DNA of 64,000 nt from Glaciecola sp028401415 (GTDB taxonomy: Bacteria; Pseudomonadota; Gammaproteobacteria; Enterobacterales; Alteromonadaceae), in NCBI RefSeq assembly GCF_028401415.2, contig NZ_CP171821.2, positions 868,001 through 932,000 on the forward strand, given 5' to 3'. A program made the translations under genes and the position numbers. How positions within the stretch are numbered: position 1 is the first letter of the stretch; each line of letters begins with the position of its first letter. Below the pieces are notes generated by a model. That model saw only the letters and a program-made list of their open reading frames with translations, had not been told where the DNA came from and ran no database searches. Below, one piece after another: positions 35,114 to 42,135 of this stretch.

Positions 35114-35312
35114 CTTGTCGCCCCCTGACCAATTGTTCTATTCGAGATAATTGTTTATTAGAATAACCGAAAGATTTTGCTAATGCTATTTCTGGCTCTA
35201 ACCAATATTTTGCTTCGCCGTCACCCGATAAGACATGGACATGCATACGAGACTCTTCTCGTGAGAAAAAGAAGAACCGGTAACCATCTTCCCTGAATAC
35301 TGTTGGACTCAA
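35073..35312 (-). CDS. DUF4160 family protein (putative toxin), second pair
   Basis: A 79-residue protein starting at TTG 35312 behind AAGGAG. It has DGYRFFFFSREE and MHVHVLSGDGEAKYWLEP, the DUF4160 core. Unlike the first pair, there is no room for a promoter between the attC and the start, so expression must come from upstream. Confidence 0.83.
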   Translation of the reverse strand: MSPTVFREDGYRFFFFSREESRMHVHVLSGDGEAKYWLEPEIALAKSFGYSNKQLSRIEQLVRGRQDELISAWQRHFKD

Positions 35313-35329
35313 TTTCTACTCCTTAGAAA

Positions 35330-35393
35330 GCTAACATCTGATTAAGCGGTAAAAATCGCTCTTTATTTTTATCCGCTTCAATCTTTTGTTATC
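35330..35393 (-). repeat. attC, short type
   Basis: GCTAACATCTGATTAAGCGG, AT-rich stem (TAAAAATCG), TCCGCTTCAATC, GTTATC. Confidence 0.9.
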
Positions 35394-35809
35394 TCTAATT
35401 GCTTCATGTTTGCCTCCAAATCTTTTAAATACCTATCGATTTCAACATCGTGCTCATATTCAGGGATTAGTCTGCTAGTGCAATAATTTACTTCTCCATC
35501 ATTTGCTGCAACAAAAACATACCGCGAGCCAACCTCAATTGGAAACCCACACGCAGCACTATCGAGATAAGTTTCGACCTCAGAAGGGATAAAATCACCA
35601 GTTTTAAATACTTTTTCAACCTCAAATTTTGCTACAACAGTCACATACTTCCCATTCGAAGGTTCAGTTTTCGCTTCCGTGACAAATGCAATAAAGACAT
35701 TCTCACCATAACCGCTTTCCATCACATCTCGTCCAGATAGTTGAGCACAACTGCATGCAAGAGTACTACCTGAGATAACTAATAATAAAATAACGAATAA
35801 AAATTTCAA
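35378..35809 (-). CDS. cassette secreted protein, NTR/TIMP-like
   Basis: A 143-residue protein with a signal peptide that would be cut before CSCAQLSGRD. A CSC start on the mature protein followed by a beta-rich OB-like domain (VFIAFVTEAK, VVAKFEVEKVFK, CGFPIEVGSRYVFVA) resembles the netrin-like domain of TIMP metalloprotease inhibitors and bacterial relatives. TTG start at 35809 with GAGG upstream. Metalloprotease inhibition is only a hypothesis. Confidence 0.65.
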   Translation of the reverse strand: MKFLFVILLLVISGSTLACSCAQLSGRDVMESGYGENVFIAFVTEAKTEPSNGKYVTVVAKFEVEKVFKTGDFIPSEVETYLDSAACGFPIEVGSRYVFVAANDGEVNYCTSRLIPEYEHDVEIDRYLKDLEANMKQLEITKD

Positions 35810-35825
35810 AAAAACCTCATTAGAG

Positions 35826-35889
35826 ATAACACGCCAATAAGCGGCGTTCGCGCTCTTTGCGAATGTCCGTCTTAATTGGTTTGTTAACT
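35826..35889 (-). repeat. attC, short type
   Basis: GATAACACGCCAATAAGCGG, stem GTTCGCG / GCGAAT, GTCCGTCTTAATTG, GTTAACT. Confidence 0.9.
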
Positions 35890-35912
35890 TTTGAGCTTAA
35901 AACTACCATTGG

Positions 35913-36167
35913 TTACCCACTGAATGATATAAAGTAAATACTTATAGCGATTAATATTAATAGTCCAACTGCACTGCACCAGCCTCCTGACGTGCTAGTT
36001 TCTGACCAATACGCATATTGGCGCTTTCGTGGATATTTACCACCAGATAAGAGCTTACAAACTGGCCACCCGACCCAATAGCAAATCGTTCCAAAAAAGA
36101 TTTCGGCTAAAATGTATCCTATAAATCGTAAAAAACCGCTAACTAGAGAAGAACCAAAATCATCCAA
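35913..36167 (-). CDS. cassette membrane protein
   Basis: An 84-residue protein with two hydrophobic helices (about 10-32 and 63-83) separated by a basic, aromatic loop (KYPRKRQYAYW). TTG start at 36167 with a weak ribosome site. The family is unknown. Confidence 0.55.
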   Translation of the reverse strand: MDDFGSSLVSGFLRFIGYILAEIFFGTICYWVGWPVCKLLSGGKYPRKRQYAYWSETSTSGGWCSAVGLLILIAISIYFISFSG

Positions 36168-36189
36168 AATATCTAATATCCTTTTAGAA

Positions 36190-36321
36190 AGTTAACGCCA
36201 ATTTGAGCGGCACATTGTATTTGCTAAAAACTGCAAAAATTGAGCAAAGCGAAATGCAGATTTTAGTAAATGCAATGTGTCCGAGCGACCGGTAGGAAGC
36301 GACTCTAAATTTTTGTTAGGT
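36190..36321 (-). repeat. attC, long type
   Basis: About 131 bp with the long-hairpin architecture of 29513 and 34156 and the shared GTCCGAGCGACCGG segment; ends GTTAGGT. Confidence 0.92.
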
Positions 36322-36696
36322 GTTCCTGTACCACCATTCCATTGTGAGCAGATCATCCGTTCCCTCAAACTCTCCGATTCTGACATAAATCAATACCTGC
36401 TTTTGATTTTCACTATTGACAGTGACAACTGATTCAAATGGTTCTTTCCAATTTTTCTCTTGCTCGAAAAATACATACATCTCACCAGTAAAACGAACTT
36501 GAGTACCCGACAAAACCTCTGCTCGTAACCCAGAAACACCATCGTACCATATACCTTCAGCAAGCTGGTCCGATAGAATTTCTGCGGAAATGTACTCAAA
36601 AGATGAAGAAATCATTGCCTTGTACATATCGAACACTTCACCTGTTAACAGTCGTTCGATATTTTTGACAAACCTATTGATTGCTTCAATTTTCAA
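36316..36696 (-). CDS. cassette hypothetical protein
   Basis: A 126-residue soluble protein opening with a helical IEAINRFVKNIERLL segment and continuing as alternating strands ending in MEWWYRNT. The start is apparently TTG at 36696, close to the attC edge. No family is recognised. Confidence 0.55.
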   Translation of the reverse strand: MKIEAINRFVKNIERLLTGEVFDMYKAMISSSFEYISAEILSDQLAEGIWYDGVSGLRAEVLSGTQVRFTGEMYVFFEQEKNWKEPFESVVTVNSENQKQVLIYVRIGEFEGTDDLLTMEWWYRNT

Positions 36697-36701
36697 AGAA
36701 C

Positions 36702-36767
36702 ACCTAACACTTCGTTAAGCGGCGAAAATTGTTCTTTATTTTTGTCCGCTTCAACGTTTTGTTATGC
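36702..36767 (-). repeat. attC, short type
   Basis: ACCTAACACTTCGTTAAGCGG, AT-rich stem, TCCGCTTCAACG, GTTATGC. Matches 40222 closely. Confidence 0.92.
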
Positions 36768-37187
36768 ATCGTTCTCTCTACTTCCTAAAGGTTCGATAAA
36801 TCTAAGTAGAAAACCGTCTGGGTCTTGCAATAAAACCTCAAGTTGTCCCTCTTCGCGGCCTTCACCCACGAAATACCAACTTTCCTTGCACCCTTCATAC
36901 AATGCAATATTGGCAATTCGTGCTTTAGCTTCAATGTTTCGAACACTTTCTACTTCTATCTGAAAATTTACACCCCGACCAAATGGAGGCTCCAAACTTC
37001 CCGTCAACCATCCTGATTCATGTATTTGTTCTAACATAAGCTGCGCTTGACCAATTTCTAAATAAGCAAATGGAGGGTTCTCGCGTCGATATCTAACACT
37101 GAAACCCAAACACAAATAAAACGCTAATGATCGGTCGAGATTACTCACAGTTATCTCTGGAACCATTGCATTCCAATACTCACTCAT
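36762..37187 (-). CDS. VOC family / glyoxalase-bleomycin resistance-like protein
   Basis: A 141-residue single VOC domain pair with VPEITVSNLDRSLAFYLCLG, FAYLEIGQAQLMLEQ and LEVLLQDPDGFLLRFIE, typical of bleomycin-resistance-like and glyoxalase-like proteins. It could bind bleomycin-type drugs or act on small electrophiles; sequence does not decide. Confidence 0.88.
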   Translation of the reverse strand: MSEYWNAMVPEITVSNLDRSLAFYLCLGFSVRYRRENPPFAYLEIGQAQLMLEQIHESGWLTGSLEPPFGRGVNFQIEVESVRNIEAKARIANIALYEGCKESWYFVGEGREEGQLEVLLQDPDGFLLRFIEPLGSRENDA

Positions 37188-37202
37188 TCAGTCCACCAAG
37201 AT

Positions 37203-37271
37203 GCATAACACTTTGCATAACCGGTTTTGCGGCGCTTTTCCGCAAAATCCGCGTTAATGCATTTGTTATAC
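37203..37271 (-). repeat. attC, short type
   Basis: Third occurrence of the CATAACCGG ... CCGCGTTAATGC site of the 475-bp repeated cassette. Confidence 0.92.
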
Positions 37272-37652
37272 ATGCGTTACCTCTGAGTCCTTAATTGCTC
37301 GATAATCTCGATATAAAGCTGACAGAAGAGACGCTAAAAGAGACATAAATAAAATACTACTGACTAGCGAAGTAGTGAAACCTTCGAACCACATTTTTAA
37401 GAGTATCGCTGATAATAATGCTATGACCTCGACCGTCCCTAAAATCACCGCCCATAACTTCTGTCGACGAAGCCCATAAACTATCAGTGCATTTAACGAG
37501 AGCAATACAACAAAGACTGGTGCTGCAAACGTCAAGCTTACAGTTGGAAGGAAACCTATAATCACGCCTACCGTTGCCCCCATTAACAGCAAAGCAAAGA
37601 TAATAACGATTATTAATGTCAAAAAACTGAAGCCTAGCGCTGCGCCCTTCAA
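37266..37652 (-). CDS. cassette membrane protein, copy 3 of 3
   Basis: Identical to the proteins at 27472 and 33200. The 475-bp unit (37206-37680) is abutted on its 5' side by intron copy 3, which inserted exactly at the cassette boundary. Confidence 0.75.
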   Translation of the reverse strand: MKGAALGFSFLTLIIVIIFALLLMGATVGVIIGFLPTVSLTFAAPVFVVLLSLNALIVYGLRRQKLWAVILGTVEVIALLSAILLKMWFEGFTTSLVSSILFMSLLASLLSALYRDYRAIKDSEVTHV

Positions 37653-37680
37653 CTTAACCTCCTATGTCAATTAGCGTGTA

Positions 37681-39629
37681 ATCGTGGTAGAGCGACCCAT
37701 TACTGGGTCGACCCCACACAGATCCGGACGTGCGGAATTACCGCATCCGGCTCTTCAGTTATATATTCACTCGTGTAAAACATGATCCTAATACCAGTCA
37801 ACTTCTATTACTCGCTTCCTGACGCGTAATGGCTCAATCTGAAAATAGATTAGCATCTCTTTAAAACTGCGCCAATTGTAACTTCGTCTACCACTGCGTC
37901 GGTTGAGCCATTTGTAAAGGCTATGCAATACAAATGCGCTTACTTTCGCTAGGCTGCGACTGTTATCGGGTAGTCCAAAGTAGTGGCTAAATCCCCTAAG
38001 CTTGCGCTTTAGTTGTGGCAGCCAAATGTTCAACTTCTTTGAACGCTTGGCTTTAATCCAACGATACAGCTCATTAAGGGTTGACCGCTGTTTCTTCGCT
38101 GCGGTCCGACGCCTTAAGCGGGGCTGACCACCGGTATCTTTACCCCAGTAAAATGCAAACCCCAGAAACACAAATTGACGTTTACGGCTGGGATGAAAAC
38201 GACTGAAACGCATCAGTGACGTTTTCTCTTTTGCCACGTCTAAGTTGAATCTCTGTAATCGTGTGGGTAATGCCTGATAAAAGTACTCAGCGTCTTGAGC
38301 ATATTGAAACGCACACACAAAATCATCTGCATAGCGTATCATCATGGCGCGACCACGCAGACTCGGCTTTACACGCTTCTCAAACCATAAGTCTAAAGCG
38401 TAATGCAGATAAATGTTCGCCAGCACAGGACTGATAATTCCGCCTTGTGGACTACCACTAGTCGGCTTATTAAACGCCCCACGAGGCTCTTTTATCCGCG
38501 CCTTTAACCATTGTTTGATTAAGCTCAGCAATGCCTTATCGTCTATGCGCTGTTTGAGCATACGCATTAGCCAGTTGTGGTCAATATTATCAAAGAACCC
38601 CTTGATATCTGCTTCCACCACATAACCATAGCCCTTAAATTGCAAGTTCAAGGTCAAACTATGCACGGCTTGATGCGCACTTTTATGCGGTCGATAACCA
38701 TAGCTATGGCGTACAAAATCTTGTTCCCAAATACCTTGCAGTAATTGGCTCACACTTTGTTGCACTAACTTGTCATCTACCGTAGGTAACCCTAATGGCC
38801 TTTGATTGCCATTCGATTTGGGGATATATACGCGCTTTATGTCATTCGCTCGGTAGCATTTCTGCTTAAGCGCCCAACTTAAGCGTCGTATATTTTCTGG
38901 CAGGCTATCCTCATACGTCGGCATCGTGATCCCGTCTATACCTGGTTTGGCCTGCTTATTGAGTTGACCCCAACTTTGATACAGTAAATCAGTATTTAGC
39001 TGTCCGTATAAATTCTGAAACCTGTGCTTGGGGTGGGTCTGTGCTTTAAATGCGATGGCGTTTAGTGTAGTTGTCATAGTGGCTCCAGCCCTACTTTGTC
39101 CGGCCTATGTGTCTGCTAAACACCTCATATAACTGTCAGCTCCTTCGCCATGTACAAGGCTTTCCCCTGCTCAGACTACTATGGGCTGATCTGACTGCCA
39201 AAGCGTCATCGGCTCACCTTGCTTTTGGCTAAGTTTACCTACCCCTTCCTTAGGGAACACCTTTGGCTCTCTCAAGTTCCTAACGCATCTCTTTATACAT
39301 GCCACGGCTTGATAACTCCGCTGACTCGCCACAACCTCACCAATATCGGTTGCTTTACGTGGACTTCGGCTGTGTTACAGGCCTTGTCAGTCAGATCTTA
39401 AGTATTATCGAAGCGATACCAGCACTTCAGGGACACGTATCCCCTGTGGCCTATATAATTCGCTGTCTACGCTTCACGTTACTTGTTCATTTGATTGTGT
39501 CTGCACACTGGAAAGCAATTCCCATCCTCAAACTCCGCACAACGCGCAAGACTCGCTACAGGTGGCTGGCTAAGCCTTACCCGACAGGGACTTTCACCCT
39601 GCAAGATGCATCAAGCTTGCTTGACGCAC
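37681..39629 (-). mobile_element. group IIC-attC intron, copy 3
   Basis: 1949 bp with the same ends as copies 1 and 2. Its 3' exon is the first bases of the repeated 475-bp cassette and its 5' exon the attC at 39630. The copy carries at least one private change (CCCCTGTGGCC near 39445). Confidence 0.92.
37788..39077 (-). CDS. ltrA: group II intron reverse transcriptase/maturase
   Basis: Third identical 429-residue RT-maturase with an intact YADD motif. All three being undamaged points to recent spread. Confidence 0.95.
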   Translation of the reverse strand: MTTTLNAIAFKAQTHPKHRFQNLYGQLNTDLLYQSWGQLNKQAKPGIDGITMPTYEDSLPENIRRLSWALKQKCYRANDIKRVYIPKSNGNQRPLGLPTVDDKLVQQSVSQLLQGIWEQDFVRHSYGYRPHKSAHQAVHSLTLNLQFKGYGYVVEADIKGFFDNIDHNWLMRMLKQRIDDKALLSLIKQWLKARIKEPRGAFNKPTSGSPQGGIISPVLANIYLHYALDLWFEKRVKPSLRGRAMMIRYADDFVCAFQYAQDAEYFYQALPTRLQRFNLDVAKEKTSLMRFSRFHPSRKRQFVFLGFAFYWGKDTGGQPRLRRRTAAKKQRSTLNELYRWIKAKRSKKLNIWLPQLKRKLRGFSHYFGLPDNSRSLAKVSAFVLHSLYKWLNRRSGRRSYNWRSFKEMLIYFQIEPLRVRKRVIEVDWY

Positions 39630-39692
39630 TAACACCACATTAAGCGGCGAAAATTGCTCTTTATTTTTGTCCGCTTTAATGTTTTGTTATGC
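39630..39692 (-). repeat. attC, short type
   Basis: TAACACCACATTAAGCGG, AT-rich stem, TCCGCTTTAATG, GTTATGC. Intron copy 3 joins its R' end. Confidence 0.9.
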
Positions 39693-39696
39693 GCAA

Positions 39697-40206
39697 TTAC
39701 CACGTTTTCTTGCTCCAATTTCCACCAATCTCCTCAAGAAGATTCAATTTCAAAGTGACAGTCTTATCTTTTACAATTGTTATAGTCGCTAAGTCGTAGC
39801 CCCATTTAAAATATCCAATTCCATCAATTTCTTTTTCTGCGCGATACATATCTCCTAAAGCAAAGCTTATATATAGCCAGTCACCCTTGTCACCATATTC
39901 AGAAAATGCAGGGCGATTTTCATCTAATCTATGCATTTCGTGGGTTACGTCCAATGACCAAAGCTCAACATTTTTAAGTTCTGAGATAATCTCGCTTGGG
40001 ATTTTAATCAGTTCGCTACCACGGAATAATTCAATTTTTTCCACGTCGTCAGTTTCAACATTTAGTTCGATATTCAGTGAGAATGTTTCGTATGGTGAAG
40101 GTAAAACACCTTCCATGTAAACTTTGTGAGAATGTACATTGACTGGTACAGAAGCAAAAACAGAGCCGAACCAAAACACTGAGAAAAATAGCATTAACTT
40201 ACTCAA
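39697..40206 (-). CDS. cassette exported protein
   Basis: A 169-residue protein from TTG at 40206, which follows AAAGGAG; the frame to 40233 would read into the attC. A signal peptide (KLMLFFSVFWFGSVFA) precedes a beta-rich mature domain. No family is recognised. Confidence 0.62.
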   Translation of the reverse strand: MSKLMLFFSVFWFGSVFASVPVNVHSHKVYMEGVLPSPYETFSLNIELNVETDDVEKIELFRGSELIKIPSEIISELKNVELWSLDVTHEMHRLDENRPAFSEYGDKGDWLYISFALGDMYRAEKEIDGIGYFKWGYDLATITIVKDKTVTLKLNLLEEIGGNWSKKTW

Positions 40207-40221
40207 TGGATTCTCCTTTGC

Positions 40222-40287
40222 GCATAACACCACGTTAAGCGGCGAAAATCGTTTTTTATTTTTGTCCGCTTCAACGTTTTGTTATGC
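40222..40287 (-). repeat. attC, short type
   Basis: GCATAACACCACGTTAAGCGG, AT-rich stem, TCCGCTTCAACG, GTTATGC. Confidence 0.92.
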
Positions 40288-40701
40288 ATCGGTGTTTAAA
40301 AAAGCAATGTTACATCTCACTGCTTCATCGATATTTTTATTTGAACATTCTGCTAATGGGTGTTCGCGTAAAAAATCCAAAATAACCTGATTAGTCTTTA
40401 TAGCAAAATTATCAGTTCCATAAACATCACCGAAAACACCTTTGAGTCGGACGTCGTCGTTGTACATTAGCAATAGAGCGTAACGCAATTGACGTTTTGC
40501 AGTTTCAGGTGAATTGAGCAACTGCTCATATAAGTGTTTAAGCACCATTGCTTCCTCCCATCTATCATTTACCAAATTTGATTGAGCGATCAAATTTGCA
40601 TTTAATTCATCTGTTTTGAGCTGCTTGTCCGTTATAAAACCAAGGCCATATGATAAAAGTCCTACGATGACAATTAATGTAACTGTGAGTTTCTTGCTCA
40701 A
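40282..40701 (-). CDS. cassette membrane-anchored protein
   Basis: A 139-residue protein with TTG start behind AAGGAGG, one N-terminal membrane helix (about 5-24) and a helical extracytoplasmic part with two cysteines (ECSNKNIDEAVRCN). Family unknown. The stop codon lies in the attC. Confidence 0.6.
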   Translation of the reverse strand: MSKKLTVTLIVIVGLLSYGLGFITDKQLKTDELNANLIAQSNLVNDRWEEAMVLKHLYEQLLNSPETAKRQLRYALLLMYNDDVRLKGVFGDVYGTDNFAIKTNQVILDFLREHPLAECSNKNIDEAVRCNIAFLNTDA

Positions 40702-40716
40702 AAAGCCTCCTTAGAT

Positions 40717-40781
40717 GCATAACACCTTACATAACCGGCGCTGGCCGCTTTTGCCAGTGTCCGGTTTATGTATTTGTTAGC
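40717..40781 (-). repeat. attC, short type
   Basis: GCATAACACCTTACATAACCGG, stem CGCTGGC / GCCAGT, GTCCGGTTTATG, GTTAGC. Confidence 0.92.
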
Positions 40782-41283
40782 AGCTCGGACTTTTAACAAC
40801 CTCATAGTTTATATAATACTCGAAATTAGTAATTGAATTATCAAAGGCAAAAAAATTGGCGACACCACAATCACCACCACTTTGTAAGTTTGTTATTGTA
40901 ACTTCAGCGCTACCTATAATGATTTCTGCGTTTTTTGCGCTCTTATATTGCGTCATGTTCAAAGACGATAAAATTTCATCGTTATTTAGCAATTGGATAT
41001 AGTTCGGCAACTGAATATTTCCAATTTTCCTAGACGGCAATAGTCTGATTATTTCATCAGGTGGAATCGCCGCCAGAATATAGGCCTCACCAGCTTCATT
41101 TATAGTTGCTACAACTTTAGCATTGAAAGTAATCTTTCCAGAAAATTGCAGATATAAACCGTTGTCGATTGGATAAAGCGCAAAAGGACTTCCTTCTGGA
41201 ATAGAGAACTCCCAATCTCCAAATCGTTCGGCACTAAGCTCGATTGAAAAAAATAAAACAACGAAAAATGCTGAATATTTCAT
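40777..41283 (-). CDS. cassette exported protein
   Basis: A 168-residue protein from ATG at 41283 with a signal peptide (KYSAFFVVLFFSIELSA). The mature part is beta-rich with a late Cys pair. The longer frame to 41343 reads the attC and is rejected. Function unknown. Confidence 0.6.
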   Translation of the reverse strand: MKYSAFFVVLFFSIELSAERFGDWEFSIPEGSPFALYPIDNGLYLQFSGKITFNAKVVATINEAGEAYILAAIPPDEIIRLLPSRKIGNIQLPNYIQLLNNDEILSSLNMTQYKSAKNAEIIIGSAEVTITNLQSGGDCGVANFFAFDNSITNFEYYINYEVVKSPSC

Positions 41284-41287
41284 GGCT

Positions 41288-41394
41288 GCTAACGCAAAGC
41301 TAACGGGCAGTAACGGAATGGCAAAATATGCGAAGCATGCCATTGCGTTACTGTCCCAGTGACCGAAGGGAACGAGTTAAGCGCTTTGTTAGCC
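41288..41394 (-). repeat. attC, mid-length type
   Basis: A 107-bp site of the first cassette: GCTAACGCAAAGCTAACGGG (R' then L'), stem AATGGCA / TGCCATT, GTTACTGTCCCAGTGA, GTTAAGCGC, GTTAGC. Confidence 0.9.
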
Positions 41395-41820
41395 ACCCTT
41401 TACATCCGCGATGGAGAAATGATGACTGGCAATGTTAAAACCTTCCCGTAGATAAAATTTATGAGCGGGAAAACGCTGCACGCCTGAATCAAGGTGTATT
41501 TGTTCGCAGTTATTTTTAGCCGCAAATTCCTTGAACCAATTTATGAAAAATCTTCCCACGCCCGTTGAGCGATAGTTAGGATTTGTAATTAAATCGTCGA
41601 TATAAATATGCTTACCCCACGCAAGCTTCTCGCCGACACAAAACCCTGCAACGGCTAGAATTCCATCTGAAGACCTTACATACGCTACTTTGTACCCATA
41701 CTCATACTGTTTTTGAATTTGATTTGAAAGCGTATCTAAATCGTAACTGGTTCTTAAACTTAACAAGGCTTTTAGAACCGCCTCGTAATCATCATTTTTT
41801 TCAAGGAAATGAACTTCCAT
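41389..41820 (-). CDS. GNAT family N-acetyltransferase, first cassette
   Basis: A 143-residue GNAT from ATG at 41820 (MEVHFLEKN). DDLITNPNYRSTGVGRFFI is the acetyl-CoA binding motif and HKFYLREGF the C-terminal GNAT motif. As the cassette next to attI it should be the most recently acquired and best expressed from a Pc-type promoter. Target unknown. Confidence 0.9.
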   Translation of the reverse strand: MEVHFLEKNDDYEAVLKALLSLRTSYDLDTLSNQIQKQYEYGYKVAYVRSSDGILAVAGFCVGEKLAWGKHIYIDDLITNPNYRSTGVGRFFINWFKEFAAKNNCEQIHLDSGVQRFPAHKFYLREGFNIASHHFSIADVKGG

Positions 41821-41838
41821 ACCTACTCCGATTTGGGT

Positions 41839-41900
41839 GGCTAACAACTTATTAGCGAGCATTTACAATAAATACCAACGAACAGTACAAAATTGCTAAT
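41839..41900 (-). other. putative attI site
   Basis: The first cassette joins here through GGCTAAC (GTTAGCC on the minus strand), the same junction sequence as at the end of the first attC. No attC hairpin lies to the right, as expected for attI. The outer limit is approximate. Confidence 0.6.
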
Positions 41901-41921
41901 TCTCAATTATCATTATCCCTT

Positions 41922-41950
41922 GTTTTACAAGTTATTTTTAAAACAATCAA
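41922..41950 (-). promoter_or_regulatory. candidate cassette promoter (Pc)
   Basis: On the minus strand TTGATT and TAAAAC are spaced by 17 bp, pointing into the array from between attI and intI. This is the best of several weak candidates in a very AT-rich region. Confidence 0.35.
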
Positions 41951-42135
41951 GCGAGATCAATACTAAATTAACCACGTTTTTAGCGTGCATGTATTTATCA
42001 TGCCGCTCGATAAAAACGTTTTTTTCTAAAACTCTAATGTTTTCAATTACTTTTCATTTATTTCGAATGCGTTTTGCGAGACATCAGATGAGATAAAGCG
42101 AGAATGATTAACAACGCAACTACAAGGATTGTATT

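Noticed and set aside
29513..36321. The 131-bp inverted repeats as CRISPR or transposon ends
   Set aside because: They are long attC sites: each ends with TAAC and GTTA cores and separates cassettes. No regular repeat-spacer pattern exists.
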